Under the pieces are notes generated by a model. That model ran no database searches. It was given only the letters and a program-made list of their open reading frames with translations, and was not told the DNA's origin. Below, piece after piece: positions 24,386 to 32,386 of a stretch of 64,000 nt of DNA. Origin of the DNA: Glycomyces harbinensis (GTDB lineage Bacteria; Actinomycetota; Actinomycetes; Mycobacteriales; Micromonosporaceae); assembly GCF_900101745.1 (NCBI RefSeq), contig NZ_FNAD01000002.1, positions 434,001-498,000 on the forward strand. The letters run 5' to 3'. The first letter of the stretch is position 1; each line of letters opens with the position of its first letter. The position numbers and the translations under genes were made by a program.

Positions 24386-25278
24386 CAGGCCTCCTTCAGT
24401 TCGGCGATGCGGGCGGCGATGAGTTCGGCGAGTTCGACCTCGGGCGGGAGCAGCGGCAGGCGCGGTTCGCCTGCGGGCAGTCCCCGCGCGGTGAGGCCGG
24501 ATTTGACGGCGGCGACGCCGGGGCCGTGGCACATGAGGGCGTCGGTGGCCGGGACGAGGGCGTCGCTGATGGCGGCGGCCTGCGCGGTGTCGCCGTTGTC
24601 GTAGGCGTCGAACATGGCGTTGATCTGCTTGCCGACGAGGTGGGCGGTGACGGAGACGACGCCGACTTGGCCGCTGGCGTAGGCGGCGAGGTTGAGCTCG
24701 TCGACGCCGCAGTAGAAGGCGAGGCCGGTGTCGAGGCGCACGCGCTGGGCCCTGGCGAGGTCGCCGGTGGCGTCCTTGACGGCGATGATGCGCTCGTGGG
24801 CCGCGATGCGGGCGTAGGTCTCGTCGCTGATGCCGATGACCGAGCGGGGCGGGATGTCGTAGAGCATCACGGGCAGCTCGGTGGCGTCGGCGATGGCCTC
24901 GAAGTGGGCGGCGACGCCGGCCTGGGTGGGCTTGTTGTAGTAGGGGGTGACGAGGAGGAGCCCCTGGGCGCCGGCCTTCTGGGAGAGTTCGGCGAGGTGG
25001 ATCGAGTGGCGGGTGTCGTAGGTCGAGGCGCCGGCGATGATGTGGGCGCGGTCGCCGACGGCTTCGGCGACGGTCTCGAGGACCTGGGCCTTCTCGGCGT
25101 CGGTGGTGGTGGGCGATTCGCCCGTGGTGCCGTTGACGACCAGGCCTTCGCATCCCTGCTCGTCGACGAGGTGGCGGGCGAGGGCGGCCGTGCCGGGGAC
25201 GTCGAGCTCGCCGGAGGGCGTGAACGGCGTGATCATGGCCGCGAGTGTGCGCCCGAAGGGGCGCGTTGCGTTGCGCAT
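24385..25278 (-). CDS. dapA: 4-hydroxy-tetrahydrodipicolinate synthase
   Basis: A 297-residue TIM-barrel aldolase condensing pyruvate with aspartate semialdehyde on the lysine/diaminopimelate path. Catalytic Lys168 lies in AVKDATGD, with Tyr140 (VMLYDIP) and Thr51-Thr52 (NGTTGES) forming the proton relay. The length is standard. It is the middle gene of thyX-dapA-rnj, although ~170 nt separate it from thyX, so it may have its own promoter. Its product feeds the DapB encoded at 30357-31091. Confidence 0.95.
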   Translation of the reverse strand: MRNATRPFGRTLAAMITPFTPSGELDVPGTAALARHLVDEQGCEGLVVNGTTGESPTTTDAEKAQVLETVAEAVGDRAHIIAGASTYDTRHSIHLAELSQKAGAQGLLLVTPYYNKPTQAGVAAHFEAIADATELPVMLYDIPPRSVIGISDETYARIAAHERIIAVKDATGDLARAQRVRLDTGLAFYCGVDELNLAAYASGQVGVVSVTAHLVGKQINAMFDAYDNGDTAQAAAISDALVPATDALMCHGPGVAAVKSGLTARGLPAGEPRLPLLPPEVELAELIAARIAELKEA

Positions 25279-25446
25279 TTGCTTTCACCAATGCTGATTC
25301 CGGCGGCCGGGGCGCCAGCGCCCGGCCGCTCGTTCCGTATGAACTGTCTCAGGTTGCGCCGCCCCGCGGCCGTGGTTTCGCCACGGCGCTGCTCGCGGGC
25401 CGCGGGGGCCCGGTGCGCGGGGTGGTGCGGCCTCGCCCGCTGCTCG

Positions 25447-26199
25447 CTACCCCTCGGTGACGTAGGGACTGGAGGCGACCTCGGTGCCGTCGTCGAGTTT
25501 CGTGATCTGGAAGTCGGCGAAGACGTTGGCGGCCTTCTCCTTGAGCTGCTTGAGGCATTCGATGGCCAGCGCCCGGATCTCGACGTCGGCGTGCTCGGAG
25601 GCGCGCATGGCGATGAAGTGGCGCCAGGCGCGGTAGTTGCCGGTCACGACGATGCGGGTCTCGGTGGCGTTGGGCAGTACCGATCGCGCCGCTTGGCGCG
25701 CCTGCTTTCGGCGCAGGGTCGCGTTGGCGACGTCGGCGAACTTCTTCTCGAGGCCTTCGAGGAGGTCGTCGTATGCGCTCTGGGCGGCTTCGGCGGCGGC
25801 TTGGAAGCGCTCGTGGAGTTCGGGGTCGGCGGCGATGACGTCGGGTTCGACCATGCGGGCGTCGCGCTCGGGGACGTAGCGCTGGGACAGCTGGGAGTAG
25901 GAGAAGTGGCGGTGGCGGATCAGCTCGTGGGTGAGGGAGCGGGAGATGCCGCTGAGGTAGAAGCTGACGGAGCCGTGCTCGAGGACGGAGAGGTGTCCCA
26001 CTTGGAGGATGTGGTCGAGGTAGCCGGCGTTGCTGGCGGTCTTGGGGTTGGGCTTGGTCCAGGACTGGTAGCAGGCGCGTCCGGCGAATTCTGCGAGGGC
26101 CTGTCCGCCGTCGGCGTCGGTGTCCCAGGGGACTTCGGCCGGGGACTCGAAGTGCGTCCAGGCGATGAGTCGGACGTCCATCGGTACGATTTCGGGCAT
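25447..26199 (-). CDS. thyX: Flavin-dependent thymidylate synthase
   Basis: A 250-residue FAD-dependent enzyme making dTMP from dUMP with methylenetetrahydrofolate. The diagnostic RHRX7S motif is R95-H-R97 through S105 in [26 protein letters not shown] and [11 protein letters not shown] also match ThyX. It is upstream of dapA and rnj as in mycobacteria. No ThyA is in the window. Confidence 0.96.
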   Translation of the reverse strand: MPEIVPMDVRLIAWTHFESPAEVPWDTDADGGQALAEFAGRACYQSWTKPNPKTASNAGYLDHILQVGHLSVLEHGSVSFYLSGISRSLTHELIRHRHFSYSQLSQRYVPERDARMVEPDVIAADPELHERFQAAAEAAQSAYDDLLEGLEKKFADVANATLRRKQARQAARSVLPNATETRIVVTGNYRAWRHFIAMRASEHADVEIRALAIECLKQLKEKAANVFADFQITKLDDGTEVASSPYVTEG

Positions 26200-26381
26200 C
26201 CCCGCTCCCCCTCGTTTCGTGTTCGGTGCCTGTTATTGCTGGTTCTCGACTCCCTGAGGGTACTCGTGGGCGGAGTGTGGTCCGGCACGCGCCCGGGTCC
26301 GGCTCGCGGGTCGGGTGTTTCGGGCGTGGCGGGGGTGGTTCGGTTGAGCGCGTTGCGCATCTTCTGGTTTCAACACGCCGC

Positions 26382-26410
26382 TTGACAGACGTCAGAAATG
26401 ATGTCATCAT
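26382..26410 (+). promoter_or_regulatory. Promoter and palindromic operator of the RHH-DUF4097 operon
   Basis: TTGACA (26382-26387), 17-nt spacer, CATCAT (26405-26410), 6 nt, then the ATG. A perfect 13-bp palindrome (26398-26410, arms ATGATG/CATCAT) covers the -10. GTCA also repeats at 26391, 26403 and 26414, about one helical turn apart. This is the best consensus -35 in the window, with an apparent repressor site on it. Confidence 0.65.
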
Positions 26411-26416
26411 GGTGTC

Positions 26417-26911
26417 ATGGACTTGACGCCGTATATCGAATCGCTCCGCCGGAGCCTCACCGCTGCCGCCGCGCCCGGCGGCGAGGAAGCCGCGCGGACC
26501 GCGGAACTCTTGTCGGAAGCGCTCGACGCGGGCGCTCGCCTGGCACTCATGGAGGCCCTCTCCGAGGCCGCCGCCGAGATCACCGCCGGACTGGATCAGG
26601 CCGGCTCCTCGGCGTCGGTCGACCTGCGCGTGCGGGGCAGGGAAGTGGACCTGCGCGTCAGCGGCGGCGAGACCGCCGAGGCCGCGCCGCCTCCGGCCCC
26701 GCCGGTGGACGACGACGTCGCCCGCATCACGCTGCGCCTGCCCGAGTCGCTGAAGGAGGACGTCGAGAAGGCCGCTTCGGCCGACGGCGCCTCGGTCAAC
26801 GCCTGGCTGGTCCGCGCCATCAACAACGCGGTGCACGCTTCGCGCACCTCCGGTCCTTCCGGCGGCGGCGCGAAGTACAGCCAGCGCATCACCGGCTACG
26901 CCAGGGCTTAG
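26417..26911 (+). CDS. Ribbon-helix-helix (HicB-like) regulator
   Basis: A 164-residue protein. The N-terminal ~65 residues are helical (PYIESLRRSLTAAAAPGGEE) and a Pro-rich linker follows. The C-terminal ~45 residues (RITLRLPESLKEDVEKAASA, SVNAWLVRAINNAV) are an Arc/HicB-like ribbon-helix-helix. It ends in a basic, Tyr-containing tail. It lies 11 nt before a DUF4097 gene, a pairing common in actinobacteria. The perfect palindrome over its own -10 makes autoregulation likely. The transcript appears leaderless. Confidence 0.78.
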   Translation: MDLTPYIESLRRSLTAAAAPGGEEAARTAELLSEALDAGARLALMEALSEAAAEITAGLDQAGSSASVDLRVRGREVDLRVSGGETAEAAPPPAPPVDDDVARITLRLPESLKEDVEKAASADGASVNAWLVRAINNAVHASRTSGPSGGGAKYSQRITGYARA

Positions 26912-26922
26912 GAGCTCCTCTC

Positions 26923-27744
26923 ATGAACGAATACACCGAATTCACCCACGACGGGCCCGTCACGGCGGCGATCACGCTCGCCGACGGCTCGATCACCGTG
27001 ACCGCCCACGAAGCGAAGACGGTGCTGGTGGAGATCAAGCCCGCGCAGCGCCGCTCCGAGGGCGACGGCGACGCCGCCGACCTGGCGCGCGTCGAGTTCG
27101 AGAACGGGCACCTGCGCGTGGTGGCCCCCGAGAAGCCCACGAACTGGTTCTTCCGCAAGGAGATCGGCGTGCACCTCTCGGTGAAGGTCCCGGTCGGCTC
27201 GGAGGTCTCGGTCAAGAGCACTTCCGCCCCGATCAGCCTGCACGGCAAGCTGGGCGCGGTCTCGATCAACACCGTCGCCGGCTCCGCCACCGTGGAGAGC
27301 GCCACGAGCGTGCGCGCCAACACGGTCTCGGGTTCGATCAGCGTCATCGACGCGACCGAGGACCTCCGGGCCAACACCGCTTCGGGCCTGGTCAAGGCCG
27401 ACCACGTCGGCGGGGACTTCACCGCGAAGACGGTGGCCGGGTCGATCAACGCCGAGCGCGTCGACGGCAACGCGAACGTCAACACGCTCTCGGGCGGCAT
27501 CGAGCTGGCCGCGATCAAGTCGGGCAGCGTCAAGGCGAACACCGTCTCGGGGCGCATCAGCCTCGGCGTGGTGCCGGGCACGGACGTCTGGGTGGACCTG
27601 GACGCGAAGGCCGGCACCGTGACCTCCGAGCTGGCCACGGGCGACACGTCGCCGGCGCCGGCGGGCGGCGGCACGAGCCTGGAGGTGCGGGCGCGCTCGG
27701 TCTCGGGCGACATCTACCTGCACCGCGCCAGCGCCTACGCGTAG
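26923..27744 (+). CDS. DUF4097 beta-helix/adhesin-like protein
   Basis: A 273-residue protein without signal peptide or membrane segment. After an N-terminal beta region, residues ~100-230 consist of repeats of about 20 residues with the core xANTVSGxIxV (INTVAGSATV, ANTVSGSISV, ANTASGLVKA, AKTVAGSINA, VNTLSGGIEL, ANTVSGRISL), the pattern of DUF4097 right-handed beta-helices. The function of the family is not established; it is often paired with the RHH regulator upstream, as here. TTAGGAGCTCC precedes the ATG. Confidence 0.85.
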   Translation: MNEYTEFTHDGPVTAAITLADGSITVTAHEAKTVLVEIKPAQRRSEGDGDAADLARVEFENGHLRVVAPEKPTNWFFRKEIGVHLSVKVPVGSEVSVKSTSAPISLHGKLGAVSINTVAGSATVESATSVRANTVSGSISVIDATEDLRANTASGLVKADHVGGDFTAKTVAGSINAERVDGNANVNTLSGGIELAAIKSGSVKANTVSGRISLGVVPGTDVWVDLDAKAGTVTSELATGDTSPAPAGGGTSLEVRARSVSGDIYLHRASAYA

Positions 27745-27750
27745 CGGACC

Positions 27751-27771
27751 CGGCCCGGGTCGACCGGGCCG
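27751..27771 (+). terminator. Hairpin after DUF4097 gene
   Basis: An 8-bp perfect stem (27751-27758 with 27764-27771), 6 nt past the stop codon. Confidence 0.5.
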
Positions 27772-27796
27772 CTTGAACTGCACACAACACCCACGG

Positions 27797-27828
27797 GAGA
27801 GCCCGGTCGCCTCGGCGGCCGGGCTCTC
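27797..27828 (-). terminator. Terminator of DUF2752 gene
   Basis: A 10-bp perfect stem (27797-27806 with 27819-27828) overlapping the stop codon of the minus-strand DUF2752 gene. Confidence 0.65.
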
Positions 27829-28390
27829 ACACGTAGTAGAACGTGAACGGCTCCCAGGGCAGGTTGCGGACGATGAAGAACGCGGCCCACACGAGGAGGA
27901 AGCCGGTGAGGGCCTTCGGGGTGAGGTGGAAGGTCGGCAGCCGCCAGGCGCGTCTGGGGACCAGTCGCGGGAGGGCCCAGGTCAGGTAGATCCAGACGAG
28001 GAACGGGGCGGCGAAGACGGCCATGAGGTGGTGGCGGGCCGCTTCGGGCAGGTTGAGGGTGAGCACGTAGTAGAACGCGCGGGTGCCGCCGCAGCCGGGG
28101 CAGTCGAAGCCGGTGGTGAGCTTGAAGAGGCAGGTGGTCGGGCCGGTGTTGTCGGTCGGGTCCGTGGCGGCCACGCCCGCGGCGGCGGCCGCGAAGCACC
28201 CGAGGACCGCGAGCGGGGCGAACCAGGGGTAGGCGAACAGGTCGCCGGCCCAGCGCCGGCGGCGCCGCTCGGGCGGCGCGGGGTCGGACGCGGTCGGCGC
28301 GGGCGACACCGGGTCGGGGACGCCGGCGGCGGGCGGGGTCCGGGAATCGCCGGGGTGCCCGCTCAGGGCGGCATCATCGACAGCGCACAC
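27827..28390 (-). CDS. DUF2752 membrane protein
   Basis: A 187-residue protein: a Pro/Asp-rich cytoplasmic N-terminus, then about four membrane segments (APLAVLGCFAAAAAGVAA, ..., AVFAAPFLVWIYLTWALP, LTGFLLVWAAFFIVRNLPW). The DUF2752 signature is CLFKLTTGFDCPGCGGTRAFYYVLTLNLPEA, abbreviated here to the CPGCGGTRA core with its two Cys. Function unknown. The start at GTG 28390 has GAGGAGG just upstream; the reading frame extends further upstream only through a repeat region. Confidence 0.82.
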   Translation of the reverse strand: MCAVDDAALSGHPGDSRTPPAAGVPDPVSPAPTASDPAPPERRRRRWAGDLFAYPWFAPLAVLGCFAAAAAGVAATDPTDNTGPTTCLFKLTTGFDCPGCGGTRAFYYVLTLNLPEAARHHLMAVFAAPFLVWIYLTWALPRLVPRRAWRLPTFHLTPKALTGFLLVWAAFFIVRNLPWEPFTFYYV

Positions 28391-28440
28391 ATCGCCTCCT
28401 CGCCACCAGACTAACGGCCGCGGCCGAAAGCGGCGTTCCG

Positions 28441-28510
28441 CGGGCACGGCGAGAGCACTCGGCCCCCGTTCGCAGGGCCCCTTGCACCAGGGTGGCTCGG
28501 GGGTACGACA
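28441..28510. repeat. 70-bp direct repeat, copy 1
   Basis: Begins CGGGCACGGCGAGAGC and contains CCCGTTCGCAGGGCCCC near its middle. Copy 2 starts 99 bp later with most positions identical. Located between divergent genes. Confidence 0.8.
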
Positions 28511-28539
28511 AGAACGCCGCCGTTCCTTCGAACGGCCGG

Positions 28540-28609
28540 CGGGCACGGCGAGAGCGACCGGCGCCCGTTCGCAGGGCCCCCGATACAAGGGTGGCCCCGG
28601 GGTCCGACA
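28540..28609. repeat. 70-bp direct repeat, copy 2
   Basis: Second copy of the repeat at 28441-28510; it diverges mainly in two short patches (after GAGAGC and around the CCTTGCACC/CCGATACA segment). Flanks of both copies share TTCGAA-like ends, so the real unit may be ~99 bp. Confidence 0.8.
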
Positions 28610-28658
28610 ATCCGTGTCCCGAGTCTTCGAAAACGGCGGTCCGTGCCGTTCGGGCGCT

Positions 28659-28664
28659 TAGGCT
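28659..28664 (+). promoter_or_regulatory. -10 element of leaderless LppM-like gene
   Basis: TAGGCT, 6 nt before the ATG at 28671; identical to the element before the lipoprotein gene at 15754. Confidence 0.5.
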
Positions 28665-28670
28665 CGGTTC

Positions 28671-29360
28671 ATGCTCCGTCGCACTGCCCGCCGCGCGCTC
28701 GTCGCCGCCGCCGCGCTCGCACTGCTGTTCACCGCGGGCGGCTGCCTCCGGCTCGACCTCGGCCTCGAGATCCGGCCCGACGACACCGTCGGCGGGACCT
28801 TCACCGCCGCGTGGAGCGAGGACTTCCTCGACCGGTCCGCCGAGCTCGGCCTCGACCAGGACCAGCTCGACGCCTTCCTCGACGCCCTCCTCGACGGCGT
28901 CCCCGGCACCGAGCGCACCCGCTACGAGCAGGACGGCTTCACCGGCCAGACCGGGACCTTCACCGACCGCCCCCTCGCCGACTTCGCCGAGTTCGGCGGC
29001 GACGAATGGGGCTACCTGCGCCTCACCCACTCCGGCCGCGAGTACGACCTCGAAGGCTACTGGGACCTCCGCGCCGCCGGGTTCATCGACGCCGACGCGT
29101 TCGAGGACGCCGAGATCCTCATCAGCGTCAACTTCCCCGCCACCGTCACCGAGCACAACGGCGAGCTCGACGGCCGCACCGTCACCTGGACCATGACCCC
29201 CGGCGAGGACTACGACCTCAACGCCACCGCCGTCGAGAACGACGGCCGGGCCTTCGCCGTCGCCGCCGTCGCCTCGGTCGTGGTGATCGCCGGACTGCTG
29301 TGGCTGGCCCAGTGGGTCGCGCTGCGCCGCCACTCCGTCGGCACCGCCCCCCGCCGTTAA
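28671..29360 (+). CDS. LppM-like lipoprotein
   Basis: A 229-residue protein: an Arg-rich N-terminus and hydrophobic core ending FTAGGC (lipobox AGGC), then a ~170-residue domain beginning RLDLGLEIRPDDTVGGTFTAAWSED (abbreviated pattern of the LppM family), a C-terminal membrane helix (FAVAAVASVVVIAGLLWLAQ) and a basic tail. LppM of mycobacteria affects phagosome trafficking; elsewhere its role is unknown. It begins 60 bp after the repeat pair. Confidence 0.8.
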   Translation: MLRRTARRALVAAAALALLFTAGGCLRLDLGLEIRPDDTVGGTFTAAWSEDFLDRSAELGLDQDQLDAFLDALLDGVPGTERTRYEQDGFTGQTGTFTDRPLADFAEFGGDEWGYLRLTHSGREYDLEGYWDLRAAGFIDADAFEDAEILISVNFPATVTEHNGELDGRTVTWTMTPGEDYDLNATAVENDGRAFAVAAVASVVVIAGLLWLAQWVALRRHSVGTAPRR

Positions 29361-29451
29361 CTCGAACACAAACGGTAGGCGGCACCTATACGGCCCGTAT
29401 CCTGGTGAGTCCGTCCGCATCACAGATCGATAACACCAGTCGGGAGGGCCG

Positions 29452-30321
29452 TTGACTCAGTACCGCTCGGAGAGCAAGGGCCGCAAGGACAAGGACAACG
29501 GCCTGGAACTGAGCATCGGTCAGGTCCTGGCCGCGGCCGGGGCCACCGTCATCGGCGCGCTCCTTGCGAAAGTCCTCAACATCTGGGGCACGGTCGCCGG
29601 CACCGCCGTCCTCAGCGTCTGCTCCTCCATCGGCGCGGTCCTCATCCTCAGGGCCATGCGCCGCACCGGCGACCGCATCAAATCCCAGATCGCCGCGATG
29701 GCCCCGGTCGCCCAGGGCAAGGCCCCGAACACCGTCCCGGGCGCCGCGGCGCCCGGCGCCGTCCCCGGCGACGACGCGACCGTCGCGATGCACCCGGAGA
29801 GCGTCTCGGCCACCGCGAAGATCCCCACCGCCGACGAACTCGAAGCCCTCGGGGACGACACCGCCGACCTCGCCGCACCGCCCGAGGAGGTCCCGCCCGG
29901 CGAGCCCGCGGCGCGGTCGCGCAAGCGGACCCTCGTCGCGATCCTCGTCTCCAGCGTCCTGGTCTTCGGCCTCACCATCGGCACGCTCTACCTCATCGGC
30001 GCCTTCACCGGCGACCCCGACCGGTTCATCCAGGGCGACACGCAGACCACGATCGTCGTGACCCCGAACGAGACCACCGACCCGGCCGAGACCGCCTCCG
30101 AGCAGCCGAGCGGCGACGCGACCCCCAGCGAGGACGCCACCGAGGCGCCGACCGGCGACGCGCCCACCACGGAGGAACCGACCGCGTCCGAGACGCCCGG
30201 CGAGTCGACCTCCGAGGACGCCGGCCAGACCGGCGGCGGCCAGGGCGGCACCGGGGAGACCGCGAGCCCCGAACCCGAGGAGCAGGAGCCCTCGCCCTCC
30301 GAAAGCACGACCGCCGGCTGA
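29452..30321 (+). CDS. Membrane protein with acidic Thr/Ser-rich extracellular tail
   Basis: A 289-residue protein starting at TTG with GGGAGG 5 nt upstream. Two adjacent membrane segments (VLAAAGATVIGALLAKVL, TAVLSVCSSIGAVLILRAM) follow a short basic N-terminus. An Ala/Pro-rich cytoplasmic linker leads to a third helix (TLVAILVSSVLVFGLTIGTL) and a ~110-residue Thr/Glu/Pro/Ser-rich tail outside. The layout resembles small surface-exposed stalk proteins; no family is recognised. Confidence 0.7.
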   Translation: MTQYRSESKGRKDKDNGLELSIGQVLAAAGATVIGALLAKVLNIWGTVAGTAVLSVCSSIGAVLILRAMRRTGDRIKSQIAAMAPVAQGKAPNTVPGAAAPGAVPGDDATVAMHPESVSATAKIPTADELEALGDDTADLAAPPEEVPPGEPAARSRKRTLVAILVSSVLVFGLTIGTLYLIGAFTGDPDRFIQGDTQTTIVVTPNETTDPAETASEQPSGDATPSEDATEAPTGDAPTTEEPTASETPGESTSEDAGQTGGGQGGTGETASPEPEEQEPSPSESTTAG

Positions 30322-30340
30322 CCCGAGGGTCGACCGGCGG
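30311..30340. terminator. Terminator between convergent genes
   Basis: A 14-position stem (30311-30324 with 30327-30340; one mismatch, one G-U) covering the stop codon of the upstream gene and facing dapB. Confidence 0.6.
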
Positions 30341-30356
30341 TCAGCGTTCGAAGAGA

Positions 30357-31091
30357 TCAGTCGAGCAGGTCGTCGATCCCCACGGTCAGACCGGGGCGCT
30401 TGACGACCTCGCGGACCGCGAGCAGCACGCCGGGCATGAACGAGGCCCGGTCGAGCGAGTCGTGGCTGATCGCGAAGCGCTCGCCCGGACCGCCGAAGCG
30501 GACCTCCTGGCTCGCGACGTAACCGGCCGAGCGGATCGCGTGCACCCGCACCCCGTCGACCTCCGCGCCGCGCGACCCCTGCGGGTCGACCTCGGTCGCG
30601 TCCGGCATGTCCGACAACCCGGCCTCGGCGCGCGCCGCGGCGATCAGCCGCGCGGTGTGCACGGCCGTCCCCGAAGGCGCGTCGATCTTGCGCGGATGGT
30701 GCGCCTCGATGATCTCCGCCGAGTCGAAGTGCCTGGCGGCCTTCGCGGCGAACTGCATGAGCAGCACCGCGCCGATCCCGAAGTTCGGGGCGATGACCGA
30801 CCCGACCTCCGGGTCCGCGGCGAGGATCTCGCGCGCGGCCTCCAAGCGCTTCGCGTCGAAGCCCGAGACGCCGACCACCGTGTGGACACCGTGGTCGACG
30901 CACCAGGACAGGTTGTCCATCACCGCGTCGGGCAGCGTGAAGTCCACGACCACGTCGACGCCCGCGAGCTTCCCGAGCGACTCGTCGCGCCCCACGGTCG
31001 CGGCCAGTTCCAGGTCGTCGGCGGCGTCCACCGCCTCGCACACGGCCCGGCCCATGCGGCCGTGCGCACCGAGCACACCCACCTTGATCAT
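30357..31091 (-). CDS. dapB: 4-hydroxy-tetrahydrodipicolinate reductase
   Basis: A 244-residue NAD(P)H-dependent enzyme, the step after DapA in diaminopimelate/lysine synthesis. The nucleotide motif is GAHGRMGRAV (8-17). The catalytic motif EAHHPRKIDAPSGTA has the His pair, Lys and the GT substrate loop. The ATG overlaps the pepR stop by 4 nt. In mycobacteria dapB also lies near pepR and gpsI. Confidence 0.95.
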   Translation of the reverse strand: MIKVGVLGAHGRMGRAVCEAVDAADDLELAATVGRDESLGKLAGVDVVVDFTLPDAVMDNLSWCVDHGVHTVVGVSGFDAKRLEAAREILAADPEVGSVIAPNFGIGAVLLMQFAAKAARHFDSAEIIEAHHPRKIDAPSGTAVHTARLIAAARAEAGLSDMPDATEVDPQGSRGAEVDGVRVHAIRSAGYVASQEVRFGGPGERFAISHDSLDRASFMPGVLLAVREVVKRPGLTVGIDDLLD

Positions 31092-32386
31092 CGGAAGTCC
31101 TTCTCGTCGAACGGTCCCACCGCGGCGGTCGTCATCGGCTGCGACAGGACGTCCGCCGCCACCGCCCGGACCTGGTCGGCCGTGACCGCGGCGTTCTCGG
31201 CCAGGTCGTCCTCCAGGCTGGTCACCTCGCCGTACAGGAGCTGCTCGCGCCCGAGCCAGTTCATGCGGGTGTGGGAGTCCTCCATGCCCATGAGGAGCCC
31301 GACCTCGTACATCTTCTTGCCGCGCGCCAGCTCCTCGGCGGTGACGCCGCCGCGCACCACCTTGTCGAGCTCGGCCTGGATCAGCTCGCGCACCTCGGAC
31401 GCCTTCTCGGGACGGCACCCGGCGTACACGCTGAACGTGCCGGTGTCGGCGAAGAACGAGTCCGAGGCCGAGATCGTGTAGACCAGGCCGCGCTCCTCGC
31501 GGATGGACTGGAACAGGCGCGAGGACATCCCGCCGCCCAGCACGTTGCACAGGATGCCCATCGCGTCCTTGCGGTCGTCGAGGCGCGAGAACGTCCGGCA
31601 GCCGACCACGAGGTGGGCCTGCTCGGTGTCGTCGCGCGAGACCACCAGCGGCGCGGGGCGCTCGGGCGGGGCATCGGCGGCCAGCCGCTGCGCGGGCACC
31701 GCCGCACGGCCCTCCAGCGGCGCGAACGCCTCCCGGACCAGCTTCACGAAATCGTCGTGGTCCACGCCCCCGGCGGCGCACACCACCATGTTATCCAGCC
31801 GGTAGTGCGCGGCGTAGAAGTCGCGTATCTGCCCGGCGGTCATCGCGCGCACCGTCTCCACCGTGCCGGCGATGTCCCGCCCGAGCGCACCGGACCCGAA
31901 CAGCGCCTTGTTGAAGTACTCGTAGACCATCTCGGACGGCTCGTCCGCCGAGGCCGCGATCTCCTCGAGGATCACCCCCCGCTCGGTCTCCACATCGGCG
32001 TCGGCGACCAGCGAGGCGCTGACCGAGTCGCCCAGCACGTCCACCGCCAGCGGCAGGTCCGCGGCGAGGACCCGCTCGTAGAAGCAGGTGTGGTCGCGGG
32101 CCGTGTACGCGTTCGAGTCGCCGCCGACGGCCTCGATGGCCCTGGAGATCTCGGCGGCCGAGCGCTTCGCGGTCCCCTTGAACAGCAGGTGCTCCAGGAA
32201 GTGCGAGGCCCCCGACAGCTCCGGGGTCTCGTCGCGGGAACCGACCCCGACCCAGGCGCCGACGGACGCCGTGCGCAGGGCGGGGACGGATTCGGTGAGC
32301 ACATGAAGCCCGTTGGGCAGCACCGTCGAGGTGACGGTACCGCCCAACGGGTCATCCACGAGCGTGCGAGTCTGGGGTCGACTCAT
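31088..32386 (-). CDS. pepR: M16-family zinc peptidase (PepR)
   Basis: A 432-residue pitrilysin-type processing peptidase. The inverted zinc motif HxxEH is H62-F-L-E65-H66, with the distal Glu in VETERGVILEEI. The second half is the non-catalytic M16C domain (GGGMSSRLFQSIREERGLVYT). The start codon directly abuts the pnp stop, and its stop overlaps dapB, so pnp-pepR-dapB form an operon, the same order as in mycobacteria. Confidence 0.92.
   Translation of the reverse strand: MSRPQTRTLVDDPLGGTVTSTVLPNGLHVLTESVPALRTASVGAWVGVGSRDETPELSGASHFLEHLLFKGTAKRSAAEISRAIEAVGGDSNAYTARDHTCFYERVLAADLPLAVDVLGDSVSASLVADADVETERGVILEEIAASADEPSEMVYEYFNKALFGSGALGRDIAGTVETVRAMTAGQIRDFYAAHYRLDNMVVCAAGGVDHDDFVKLVREAFAPLEGRAAVPAQRLAADAPPERPAPLVVSRDDTEQAHLVVGCRTFSRLDDRKDAMGILCNVLGGGMSSRLFQSIREERGLVYTISASDSFFADTGTFSVYAGCRPEKASEVRELIQAELDKVVRGGVTAEELARGKKMYEVGLLMGMEDSHTRMNWLGREQLLYGEVTSLEDDLAENAAVTADQVRAVAADVLSQPMTTAAVGPFDEKDFR

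Noticed and set aside
22694-25291. A single long frame joining rnj with upstream sequence
   Set aside because: The first third overlaps dapA in another frame; RNase J begins at 24385 with a coupled start.
28441-28609. CRISPR array or insertion sequence
   Set aside because: Only two imperfect copies, a 29-bp gap, no cas genes or transposase, and no terminal inverted repeats were seen.
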